Below, piece by piece: positions 46,088 through 56,369 of a stretch of DNA of 64,000 nucleotides (position 1 is its first letter; each line of letters opens with the position of its first letter). A model generated the notes under the pieces. That model had not been told where the DNA came from. It saw nothing but the letters and a program-made list of their open reading frames with translations, and searched no databases. The stretch lies in assembly GCA_036924085.1 (NCBI GenBank), contig JAVGWX010000007.1:74912948-74976947 (forward strand), in the 5' to 3' direction. The translations under genes and the position numbers were made by a program. Source of the DNA: Ariolimax columbianus. Lineage: Eukaryota > Mollusca > Gastropoda > Stylommatophora > Arionidae.

Positions 46088-46447
46088 TACCAAGCGGATT
46101 ACGATGCTGAGCAGTGCGTGAGCTGTAGCGGTCAGAGTCAGGTCCAGCGACATATAGCTGCCAATACCCTTCTGGCCTCCACGTGGTAATCCTGGATGAC
46201 AGGCTGCAGCAGGGCAGACTGACTAAGGAGAAGAGATCGGACAGGTACGGCTAATCCGGTACCCAGAAAAAAAAGATGCTGAAGTCGGATGTGTCGGACC
46301 AGAAGTGGCAAATATAGCAGCGAAGCTGTAAACTACGATACAACGCATTCTGTTCTCCTGACTGCTTAGCTGCTAGTTACAAAACCATTTTCAGAGCTTA
46401 TCTTAGTAGCAGGAGTTTGAGAACGACGAAGAAGAATAACTACCAAG
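46088..46447 (+). mobile_element. SINE-1 copy, plus orientation
   Basis: From GATGCTGAGCAGTGCG through TAATCCTGGATGACAGGCTG, AAGTCGGATGTGTCGGACC and GAGTTTGAGAACGACG to the tail GAAGAAGAA. A 7-bp TACCAAG flanks it at 46088-46094 and 46441-46447, a probable target duplication. It gives the family's sense orientation. Confidence 0.85.
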
Positions 46448-46984
46448 AACAAAAACCAACACTGGGACCAAAATGTCTTCGTTGGAGTTAAAGAAAACAG
46501 CACAAGTCAGCACAACAAAGCCATTTAAACGACAAAAGCGAAAACTAATAAGGAAATGACTTCTCTGACACGTGACAAGAATGGGATGATCAAACAAGCC
46601 TTTAATGATTGATTTGTGATGTTGTTATTCGAAGCTGGCAGTGTTACGTTTAGTTAACTCTTGACGAAGTTCTTGGAAGCCCGTTTTGATGATTTTTTTA
46701 CACCCCAATGGGAACTCAAGAAGACGGGCCGTGGTCCCCCAGGCTGTAGAGCAATGCAGAGCTCCGGACTAACCTCACCCCAATGAAAATTATTGATACT
46801 CACCTTCTTGGCCAGGCTGATAGAACCCACGAGCTGTATCTTGATCAATATGTATCACCTGACCGTGGCCACTCTTTGCTATAATCCATTTCGGAAATGA
46901 AAGCCAGTTTTAGATAAATGTTTTTGAAAATGCAAAGGGCTAATCATCTCAAAACATCTACATGGTTCTTGATGTAGATCCTTG
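46448..46984. other. Unassigned sequence
   Basis: No recognised element or gene. Confidence 0.4.
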
Positions 46985-47300
46985 GTTTCCTTGACGTACC
47001 TGGTGACATCGGCTTTCCTGTCGCCAACCATTTCAATGGTCTCTGATACCAGGAAAAGTCTAATATAATAAGAGTCACTGACATTCTCTCCTTCACCGAT
47101 GATCGACGCCGGTTTTAACTCGAGAATTGTTTAACCTTCCTTATGGGGTACCTTGAGAATTACAGTTTCAATATATTCCATAAGTTAAGAGTTCTCTCTT
47201 TCGCTTTCTTTCCACTTTTTCTCTTACACTCTCTTTCTTTATACATCACTCTTATTAGTATCAAGTTTATACACCCATTTCTTTATCATTCTATATATTT
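46985..47300. repeat. Dispersed repeat, left member of a pair
   Basis: CGCCAACCATTTCAATGGT, a GATGATCGAC word, ATTCCATAAGT and TTTTACACTCTCTTTCTTTA-like words follow in the same order at 51460-51735. The two copies are in direct orientation about 4.4 kb apart and diverged. The family was not identified. Confidence 0.7.
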
Positions 47301-47727
47301 ATTTTCAGTGCATAGTCTAATGTACACGTGACTTCTAGACTGAGTGCTCACAGTCCATTTGTGTGTATCCCTATCTGCCAGTGCAATGATCGTCTCTACC
47401 TTACCGATCACGCTTGTGCACGTTGTGACGTCACGTTACCTGGCTTTGTTTTCACTCACCTACGCCTGACGACCAGAGAGTGCGTGCATACCTTCCGTCT
47501 TCGTCATTCGTTCTCGCACCGTTCCCACGGTCTGATAATCCGGCCTCCTAACCATGTGCTCACCCTGTCTAAATTCTGATCTTCGTTTCGTCGTTTAGCA
47601 GCAAAAAAATAAAACCAAAAAACATGCACCTTTTTCTCCTTGCACACTTTTATTAGTTTTTCTTTCAGGAAATATCTTCCACCTATCTATGCTGCGTTAC
47701 CTTCAGTTTCAACGTATTTCCTTGTGA
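47301..47727. other. Unassigned sequence
   Basis: No element recognised; an 83-codon frame at 47328-47579 has no features. Confidence 0.4.
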
Positions 47728-47812
47728 TATGTCTTCAGTATTTCTACGTGGTATTACATATAAATTGATCAAGTATATTTAAATAAATATTAATTCAGTA
47801 TTTCTACGTGGC
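47728..47812. repeat. 59-60 bp AT-rich minisatellite, left part
   Basis: CAGTATTTCTACGTGG at 47736 and 47796, separated by AATTGATCAAGTATATTT. The same unit resumes at 49741-49895, so the array is split by the LINE between. Confidence 0.85.
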
Positions 47813-47879
47813 TCTCATGTAGCATGTCCTTTGTAGAACGTCGCTCCCATCAAAGTCTGTCTGAAAGAAACTCGTTCCC

Positions 47880-49740
47880 TTGCCAAAACTCCACCTTACG
47901 CCACTGTCATACTCAGGCACTCCTGGATATATTGGTGCCATCGTCTTCTTGGTCTACCCCTTCCTCTTTTGCCTGGCACCATGCCTTCCATCACCGTCCT
48001 CTCAAGACCGTTGTGTCTCTTGATGTGACCAAAGTATTTGCATTTTCTAGCCAAAATGGAATTGATAAACCAGTTCTCCTCTATGCTCAACTCTTGCCGA
48101 ATGTCTACATTTGTTCTTTTCTCTGTCCAGGGTATTCTGAGGATCTTTCTGTAACATTTTGACTCGAAGGATTCGATTCTTTGTCTAGAAGTTTTGGTAA
48201 TCGTCCATGCTTCACAGCCATAAGCTGCCACAGGAAAAACACAGGCTCTCAAGACTTTAACTTTTATCGTTTTGTTGGTGCCCTGCCATAATTTCTTCAG
48301 GCTGTTCAGTCTCTGCATTGCCATAGCTAGTCTTCTTCTGATTTCTTTCCAGCAGTCACCATTTTTGTCGATTCTGGAGCCCAGATATTCAAAATGTGTA
48401 ACCTGATCTATTTCCTCACCACCCACTGTAAATTTATGCTGACATTGTGTTTTATCGGTGGTCATTATCTTTGTTTTGTTTATGTTTATGAACAGATTTT
48501 GATCTTTACTATGTCCATAAACGGCTGAAAGTAGCTGCTCTAGCCCTTCCGCACTTCTTGATATTATCACTGTGTCATCTGCATATCGTAACTCTGGAAT
48601 CTCGTACCCCCCAATCGTAAATGGGTCGAAACTTTCAATGTTCTCATCTTCCCGCACATTTCTCATTATACATTCCACATATATGTTGAACAGATAAGGT
48701 GAGAGTATACATCCCTGTCGGACTTCCTTTTGTACTGCAAACCAATCTGATGTTTGCCCAGATACTCGGACAGCGGCTTGTTGATCTTGGTATAATGTTT
48801 CAATGAGATGGACTATATGCAAAGGAAACCCCATTTCCTTCATGATTCTCCACATATTTTGATGTTTTACCGTGTCGAAGGCTTTGTGTAATCAATGAAA
48901 CATGTGTACAGGTCTACATTAAACTCTCTACATTTTTCATAGATATTCCTTAAATTGAATATGTGGTCCCGGGTCCCTCTGTCTTTCCTAAAACCTGCCT
49001 GGACTACGTGAATTTCAGATTCAAACCTTTTCTCTATCCTTCTTAATAGGATTCGCAAGAGTATCTTGCTAGCATGGCTGATCAGTGCGATAGTTCGGTA
49101 GTTCGTGTACAGCTTCAGGTTGCCTTTTTTGGGGAGGGGAATATAAATTGATTTCTTACATGCTTCTGGCCACTCTACACTGTGCCATATCTGTTTACAC
49201 AGCTTGTGGTAGACTCGAGCACATGCCTCTCCTCCTGCTTGTATTAGCACTGCTGGATATCATCGCATCCTGTGGAGTTTCCCTTTTTCAGGCTTTTAAT
49301 TGCAGAGCGTACTTCTTCCAATGTTGGTTCAGGTTCTTTCTCATCCTTTGGTAGGATTGTAACTGAGCGCTTTGCGCTGTCTCCATACATGGTTCTGCAG
49401 TACTCTCTCCATCTATTCAGTATGTCTTTGGTTTCTGTTAGTGTGTTATCCTCTTCGTCATTTATGACATGTGGAACAGGACGGAATTCCCTTGTCAGTG
49501 TTCTTATTGCTTTGAATGCATCTCTTTCTTTGCCTTGTTGTTGTAGGTTTTCTATATCCTTACATGTTTCTACTATGTATCTTCTTTTATCTTTTCTTAT
49601 TTCTTTTTTAACTTTTCTTGCGCAGTTTTTATATGCTGTGTTGGTCCCCTTACTTCCCATTTGTTTTAATTGTTGCCTTTCTGCAATGAGTTTCTGTGTT
49701 TCGTCTGTTATATAGCTCTGTGTCTTGTGCAATATCTTTG
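47880..49740 (-). pseudogene. RTE/BovB-like LINE: linker, RT domain, C-terminus
   Basis: Three minus frames make one protein with two single-base shifts. 49732-49244 is the linker (KKEIRKDKRRYIVETCKDIE, KSLKKGNSTGCDDI). 49250-48867 has RT fingers and palm start (IYIPLPKKGNLKLYTNYRTI, VVQAGFRKDRGTRDHIFNLR, CFIDYTK). 48855-47896 (319 codons) has VRQGCILSPYLFNIYVE at residues 45-61, catalytic YADD at 91-94, FEYLGSRID, CEAWTITK and the basic C-terminus GKRGRGRPRRRWHQYIQECL. The shifts lie at about 49248 and 48880 (within YTKAFDTV). The endonuclease domain is absent, so the copy is 5'-truncated. The intact catalytic box and few lesions suggest a fairly young insertion. Confidence 0.9.
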
Positions 49741-49895
49741 GAATTGATCAAGTATATTTTTAAAATATTAATTCAGTATTTCTACGTTGTATTACATATA
49801 AATTGATCAAGTATATTTTTAAAATATTAATTCGTATTTATACGTGGATTTATATACAAATTGATTAAGTATTTTCGTAAAATTTTAATTCTTCA
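49741..49895. repeat. 59-bp AT-rich minisatellite, right part
   Basis: AATTGATCAAGTATATTTTT at 49742 and 49801 gives a 59-bp period; each unit has TTAATTCAGTATTTCTACG. A third, diverged copy (TTGATTAAGTATTTTCG) ends near 49895. Confidence 0.88.
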
Positions 49896-49964
49896 TATTA
49901 TGAACAGTGTCTTTCTGCATTTTATTGTAACATTTCTATATCTTTCTATGTAACGTTATGAAAA

Positions 49965-51190
49965 ATGTATTTTGGAGTAAAATAAGGATGTGTACTCGCC
50001 CCGACTTTGTTCAGCATGATGTTCGCGGCCACGATGACAGACGCCTTCAGATCATTGGAGCTTGGAATACCCATAAAGTACCGCACAGATGGCAAGTTAC
50101 TCAATTCCAGAAGAATGAAGGCCAAAACCAAAGTGGCTGGCGACATAATCAGGGAACTTGTATTTGCTGACGACTGCGCTCTAATGAGCAAATCAGAACT
50201 GAACATGCAGGTTGGAATGGACCAGTTCTCTGCCGCATGCGAAAATTTTGGCCTGACCATAAATGCCAAAAAAACAGAGGTCATGTACCAACCAGCACCA
50301 GGCATGTCGTACACAAAACCAGAGACTACAGTCAGCGGGCAGACGTTGAATGCCGTAGACAAATTCACATATCTGGGCAGCACGCTGTCGAGATCTGTCA
50401 GCCTAGACGATGAGGTGGCAAGCAGAATAGCAAAGGCCAGCACAGCTTTGGTAGAATGCGCTCGATGGTCTGGGCACGTCGTGGCATCAGCGTCAAGACC
50501 AAACTCAAAGTCTACCGTGCAACCATCATTTCAACCCTACTATACGCTTGCGAAAGCTGGACTGTATACTCTGGACATGCAAGGAGGTTAAACCACTTCC
50601 ACACAGGTTGCCTGAGGCGAATATTCCACATCCGATGGCAAGATCGTGTCACTGACATCGAGGTTCTCTCGAGGGCTAACATGCCCAGCATCCATGCACT
50701 GCTAGAAAAAGCACGACTAGGATGGGCCGGACACCTCGTCCGTATGTCAGACGAGCGGCTCCCAAAGAAGCTTCTCTACGGCGAGCTGAGAGAGGGATGG
50801 CGCGAGAGAGGGCGCCCAAAGAAACGTTTTAAAGACGGTCTGAAGGACTCACTAAAAAGTTGCCAGATAGACATCGACACCTGGGAATATCTTGCGAAAA
50901 ACAGATCTGACTGGAGAAGCGCAGTAAAATCGGGTGTAGCTGCTAGTGAAGATGACCGTGTTGTGAAAGCCCAGAACAGACGCGAGACGCGGAAATCCCG
51001 AGCAGCGGGAACACCATCCCCTTCTACAAACCTCGTGTGCCCGATATGTAGCAGATGTTTTCGTGCTCGCATTGGCCTGTTCAGCCACATGCGCACCCAC
51101 ACCCAACAGGGAAATCTGTGACAAGGATGATGTCGGCGGTCCTCATCGACAACGATGGACAGCTATTACTATTATTATTCCGGTATTATT
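49965..51190 (+). pseudogene. LINE-D RT domain with C-terminal C2H2 finger
   Basis: It starts inside the RT: GCVLAPTLFSMMFAATM at about 49985, preceded by a stop where Gln is expected. It continues with FRSLELGIPIKYRTDGK, catalytic VFADDCALM (50157-50183), FGLTINAKKTEVMYQPAP and KFTYLGSTLSRSV. A frameshift near 50450 moves to the second frame: SVKTKLKVYRATIISTLLYA, CESWTVYSG, CLRRIFHIRWQDRVTD, RLGWAGHLVRMSDERLPKKL, ERGRPKKRFKDGLK. It ends in a C2H2 finger CPICSRCFRARIGLFSHMRT-H (about residues 194-215 of the second frame), a C-terminus known from some LINEs, with nucleic-acid binding presumed. The 3' end has an ATTATTATT-type tail (51160-51190). Endonuclease and RT fingers are missing. Confidence 0.88.
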
Positions 51191-51419
51191 AGTAATACTT
51201 CTTCAGTATTTTTACATGCCAGAGAGTGGAAGCTTGTTGAAAAGAGTGGGAGCTATGTGACCAGTCAGGCGTGACGTGAAACCAAACGAAAGACGGTATA
51301 TATGAAGTTAACAACCTGAATATGTCAAATCGTACCTATTGTAAGTGAGGGGGGTGTGGGCTATTTGTTTCACTTAGAGCGAAAAAACGAATCATATCAA
51401 AATATGATTCCTTATGTGG
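51191..51419. other. Unassigned sequence
   Basis: Contains CTTCAGTATTTTTACATG (about 51202), which resembles the 59-bp minisatellite unit; otherwise unrecognised. Confidence 0.4.
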
Positions 51420-51735
51420 ATCCCTAATTCCTTTAACGTTTCTAATGGCTTGAACTTCCAGGTCGCCAACCATTTCAATGGTTCCGGATAACAATGAATA
51501 TCTGATATAAGATTCACTGGCAACCTATCTTTCTTCACTGATGATCGACACATGTTTGAGCTTGGGAATCGTATAACGTCCCTTGTGGGATACCTTAAGC
51601 CCTGTATTTTGAATACATTCCATAAGTGATGATTTCTCTTTTTCGCTCTCTGTTCAATTTTTCTTTTACACTCTCTTTCTTTATACATCGCTCAAATTAG
51701 TATCAAGCTTATATATATATTTCTTTATCCGTGTG
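51420..51735. repeat. Dispersed repeat, right member of a pair
   Basis: Shares GTCGCCAACCATTTCAATGG, GATGATCGACA, ATTCCATAAGTGATGA, CACTCTCTTTCTTTATACAT and TTAGTATCAAGCTTATA with 46985-47300, in direct orientation. Confidence 0.7.
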
Positions 51736-52064
51736 GGTAATTAAACGCGAGGGTAAGTCAGTAAGTAGGTAACAAACTGATATGGGATAGCTGAAAATGT
51801 AGTTGGTAGTTTCTAAAGATGTCATTAGGTGCCAGCAACATCCAGCACCTTTGTGATTGCTATACATAGCACACGCTCGATGTTGCATGCACGTGCAAGG
51901 CTAAGATAGGAAATGGCGTCAGTGTCCACAGAGTGTACAATCATAGAACAACATGGTGTTGTGTTGTGTTGTTCTTCTTTTATATATGTGTGTGTGGAGC
52001 GGAGGGGGCGGGGTAAGGGTGGGGGGCTTCCTGAAAAGATATTCATAAGTAAATATTTCCTATT

Positions 52065-52840
52065 ACCGTGAGGACGGAATGGAGAGACCAGCTCAAAGAA
52101 TGTAAGCCAGAATATGACAGCGTAGACAAACTTGGCAGAGATGGGCTGACAAAGGTCTTGAGACTCAGAACGGGACATTACAGACTCAATGCTCACCTCC
52201 ACAGAATGGGTCTTAGAAACAACACCACATGCGATTGTCGAGCGGCCAAGCAAACACTAGAACATATCATGTAGGACTGCCCTACTTGTACAGACTAAAC
52301 ACCAGAACATATCATGTAGGACTGCCCTACTTGTACAGACTAAACACTAGAACAAATCCTGCAGGACTGCCCTACTTGTACAGACTAAACACTAGAACAA
52401 ATCCTGCAGGACTGCCCTACTTGTACAGACTAAACACTAGAACAAATCCTGCAGGACTGCCCTACTTGTACAGACTAACCACTAGAACAAATCCTGCAGG
52501 ACTGCCCTACTTGTACAGACTAAACACTAGAACAAATCCTGCAGGACTCCCCTACTTGTACAGACTAAACACTAGAACAAATCCTGCAGGACTGCCCTAC
52601 TTGTACAGACCAAAGAGAGGCAGTAGGGCCCAGGAAAGCGACCATACTCGAAAAGCTTTGAAGAAACCGGCGAAGACCCGAAACACACGGTCTCCTCCGT
52701 AAGCCTGACCAAACTAGAAGCACAGCATCTGTTGATCAAAGATGAAGAAGAAGAAGAAGAAGAAGAAGAAGAAGAAGAAGAAGATGAAGAAGAAGAAGAA
52801 GAAGAAGAAGAAAAAGAAGAAGAAGACGAAAAGGAAGAAA
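52065..52840 (+). pseudogene. LINE-A subfamily 3' end with internal tandem array and (GAA)n tail
   Basis: Plus-strand ORF2 C-terminus: TEWRDQLKECKP, LTKVLRLRTGHYRLNAHLH, GLRNNTTCDCRAAKQTLEHI (52065-52270). Then comes the 45-bp array, and after it ERQ, SKSFEETGEDPKHTVSSVS and LTKLEAQHLLIKDEEE, entering a (GAA)n tail at 52741-52835. The linker and most of RNase H are absent (5' truncation). Stops in the original frame lie inside each array unit. Confidence 0.85.
52252..52611. repeat. 45-bp minisatellite, 8 copies, from the LINE-A knuckle region
   Basis: AAACAC anchors at 52252 and 52297 give 45 bp; 360 bp is exactly eight units. In the LINE frame each unit reads TLEQILQDCPTCTD and a stop, the segment that normally occurs once in ORF2. 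A different frame stays open for 157 codons with a 15-residue repeat (LNTRTNPAGLPYLYR): artefact. Confidence 0.93.
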
Positions 52841-53113
52841 AACTGTTTGAAGTGTTTGTCAGTTTAAGTGGTTCAAAACAGTCAATATATTGCAACAGAT
52901 TGCAGCCTAATCATCTGTGCGGCAAGAGAGTGAGATGATTCGAGCTCACCACCGAGTAGCGATAGACAGTTTTGCAATTGCAATAGGGTGTTAGCATAGT
53001 TTCGAGATGTCTCGTGAACGGCGAAGTGGTTGAATGTGAAGTGTAAATGTGCCCGAGACTGCAGAGTAACGACTTCTACGCTGCAGGTTTTGGCGCACCG
53101 ACAAAGCGATGAG

Positions 53114-54050
53114 ATACGTGTATCAACTTTGGTGGAGATGGGATACGTGTATCAATGTTGATGAAGATGGGATACGTGTATCAATGTTGGTGTAGATGGG
53201 ATACGTGTATCAATGTTGGTGTAGATGGGATACGTGTATCAATGTTGGTGGAGAAAAGTGTATCAATGTTGGTGGAGATAAGTGTATCAATGTTGGTGGA
53301 GATAAGTGTATCAATGTTGGTGGAGATAAGTGTATCAATGTTGGTTGAGATGGTATACGTGTATCAATGTTGGCGGATATAAGTGTATCAATGTTGGTGA
53401 AGATAAGTGTAACAATGTTGGTGGAGATAAGTGTATCAATGTTGGTGGATATGGGATAAGTGTATCAATGTTGGTAGAAATGGGATACGTGTATGGATAT
53501 AGGTGGAGATGGGATACGTGTATCAATGTTGGTGGAGATAAGTGTATCAATATTGGTGGATATGGGATAAGTGTATCAATGTTGGTGGAGATAAGTGTAT
53601 CAATTTTGGTAGAAATAGGATAAGTGTATCAATGTTTGTAGAAATGGGATATGTGTATCAATGTTGGTAGAAATGGGATACGTATATCAATGTTGGTGGA
53701 AATAAGTGTATCAATGTTGGTGGAGATAAGTGTATCAATGTTGGTGGAGATAGGATAAGTGTATCAATGTTGGTGGAGATAAGTGTATCAATGTTAGTGG
53801 AGATGGGATATGTGTATCAATGTTGGTGAAGATGAGATAAGTGTATCAATGTTGGTGGAAATAAGTGTATCAATGTTGGTGGAGATGGAATAAGTGCATC
53901 AATGTTGGTGGAGATAAGTGTATCAATGTTGGTGGAAATGGGATAAGTGAATCAATGTTGGTGGATATAAGTGTATCAATGTTGGTGGAGATGGAATAAG
54001 TGTATCAATGTTGGTGGAGATAAGTGTATCAATGTTGGAGGAGATTATGT
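53114..54050. repeat. 24-30 bp minisatellite, about 35 copies
   Basis: The core is GTGTATCAATGTTGGTGGAG followed by ATAA (24 bp) or by ATGGGATAC/ATGGGATAA (30 bp). Short and long units alternate irregularly, suggesting mixed unequal exchange. Frames of 71-97 codons on both strands are repeat-generated. Confidence 0.93.
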
Positions 54051-54416
54051 TGAGAAATAAGGAACAATGTAGGTGCAATAATAAATGGTTTGCAAGCTAA
54101 TGTTGTTTGCAGACGTTCTGCAATGAGACACACTGGGATGGGGATAACAGACTCCTAAGAAAAGGTCACCTTAGTTCTATAGCATAATCTATTGTCTACT
54201 ATAGACTCTTAGAACACTCAATGTGCCAGATGTATGTCGATTTCTCTATCTCTTTGTCGCTCCTCCACTACTCCTTTGGGGATGGGGACTTTTTGTGTAT
54301 ATGCGTGCAATTAATCGTTCAGGCAAACGTGCAATTGGTTTGCTGTATCATTGTATGATAGAGGACATCCTCTGTTTGGAATTCACTATTGCATAATAAT
54401 TTCAATGCGTTTTAGA
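54051..54416. other. Unassigned sequence
   Basis: No element or gene recognised. Confidence 0.4.
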
Positions 54417-54771
54417 AAGATAGTTTCTTCTTCTTCTTCTTCAGCGTACGCTGTCAGACGTCAACCTGTATTTTTTCGAAAAAAGCAGCGGTCATCCTGA
54501 GGCTGTCGACACTGCCATAGATCTTGTCTTGTGTTGGCACTGGTGATGGCCACATCTGCTTTCTCTGAACCTCGTATGTCGGGCAGTTTTGCAGCAAATG
54601 TTCAGCGATCATTTTCCCGGTACCACACGAGCATTCGTCAGTGCACCTATCTTCAATTTGTTGAATAGGTGGTACCTCAGTCTATTGTGGCCAGTGTGAC
54701 GTCTGAAAACCACGACCTGTTCTCTTCTGTTCAACTGGTAATAGGCATCGCTTTTTTGTGTAAGACAGTTT
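54417..54771 (-). mobile_element. 5'-truncated LINE-A insertion, probable 10-bp target-site duplication
   Basis: AAGATAGTTT at 54417-54426 and AAGACAGTTT at 54762-54771 (one mismatch) flank 54427-54761. The insert is the LINE-A C-terminus on the minus strand. Here the T run has six residues, so the frame reads AAFFEKIQVDV then a stop before the GAA tail, the form that also fits the 16165 and 13183 copies. Confidence 0.85.
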
Positions 54772-55564
54772 TATATGCACAGTTTGTATACATAATATCT
54801 ACGTTAATCGTTCTTCTTCGATAGGACTAGGTGCATCATTTTATTTCCATTGACACCAAGGACCACTAGAGGCTTGCGGGGCGCAACCTGTGGTTTGGTT
54901 TATAAAGAAATGAGCAACGTACATATCAATTATAGTGACCCATCCCTTCCCTTTCTCAGCTTATCTGGTGTGACCAATCCATTGTATATATTGTTTATCA
55001 GGTATCTATTTACAGCTGGGGAGACTGCAGCGCGTCGAGACCAAATAGAGAAACATGTGCTTTTACACGAGAAACATACACTCTGAAAGAAATAAAAAAA
55101 TAGGAGCAAGTGATAATATAAATATGACATTACAAGAAAGTGTGTCTGTGCTGTCTGCGTATATTTATTCTAACTTACTAACCTCGTCCCACCCCTTCCC
55201 TTCTCCATAAAAACCATTAAATTACTGACGAGAGATGGTTCGCTGATATCATAGATCACAATGCCATATCCCATACACACCAGGTATATACAGGTATATT
55301 TTTGCTGACATCAGCTTTAACTTACTTTAGAATAATATGAAAGACAAAGTAGTAGATCCCCGGGTTGAGCAATTGATTCTCAATTTGAAACAGCCGGGAA
55401 GTGAAGTTAGTTGCTTCACACTATAGTCTACTCAGATTTAACTGGCAACCTGTCTATATTTGTCTTCACTTTTGCCCTTTTCGTCTTTTGGTGCATCAAC
55501 GAACATCAACGAACACTTTCCAAGTCATATTTTCACCATTTCTCTATCTTCTCAGCATTTTTCT
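54772..55564. other. Unassigned sequence
   Basis: No element or gene recognised. A 78-codon frame at 54850-55086 has no features. Confidence 0.4.
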
Positions 55565-56060
55565 TGTATCGACCTCCAGATATCTTCTCCATGTATCGAC
55601 ATCAAGGTCTCTTCTCCATGTATCGGTTTCCATGTCTCTTCTCCATGTAATGGTCTCCATGTCTCTTCTTCATGTATCGGTCTCCATGTCTCTTCTTCAT
55701 GTATCGGTCTCCATGTGTCTTCTTCATGTATCGGTCTCCATGTCTCTTCTTTACGTATCGGTCTCCGTGTCTCTTCTCCATGTATCGGTCTCCATTTCTC
55801 TTCTTCATGTATCGGTCTCCATGTCTCTTCTTCATGTAATGGTCTCCATTTCTCTTCTCCATATATCGGTCTCCATGTCTCTTCTTCATGTAACGGTCTC
55901 CATGTCTCTTCTCCATGTATCGACCTCCATGTCTCTTCTCCGTGTATCATCTTCAGGTTTCTTCTCCATGTATCGTCTTCATGTATTATCTTCAGGACTC
56001 TTCTCCGTGTATCATCTCCATGTATCGACCTCCATGTCTCTTATCCACGTATTATGTGAC
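55565..56060. repeat. 27-bp minisatellite, about 17 copies
   Basis: The unit is CTCCATGTCTCTTCTTCATG plus TATCGGT. The 27-bp period keeps frames open on both strands (199 and 236 codons plus, 132 and 104 minus) with 9-residue repeats. Simultaneous openness in several frames argues against coding. Confidence 0.93.
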
Positions 56061-56369
56061 TTCTCATTACCTTCTTTCCCTGAACATTCTATGACAGAAA
56101 TTGTCTGGTGATAGTGGCTGAGTTTTGGCAGTATACCTAACCAACGCTACCTTCATCCTAAAATCTACTGTTCCACCTGTCTTAGTCCTGTCTCCCATCA
56201 TATTTCTCTTGAAGCCCTGTCAAACCATACTTCTGTATGCCTCTAATCTTTCTCAGAGATTAGTTGAGAATGTAATTCTGTAACGCCTTGTGTTTGGTTA
56301 CGTGCGGTGCTTGCACTTCTTGTAATAATAGTTGCCCATCTCAAGCAAAGATGACGACATCATCAGACT

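Noticed and set aside
55401..56111. 236- and 199-codon Ser-rich frames and 132-codon antisense frame
   Set aside because: All come from the 27-bp array; simultaneous openness on both strands is explained by the period being a multiple of 3.
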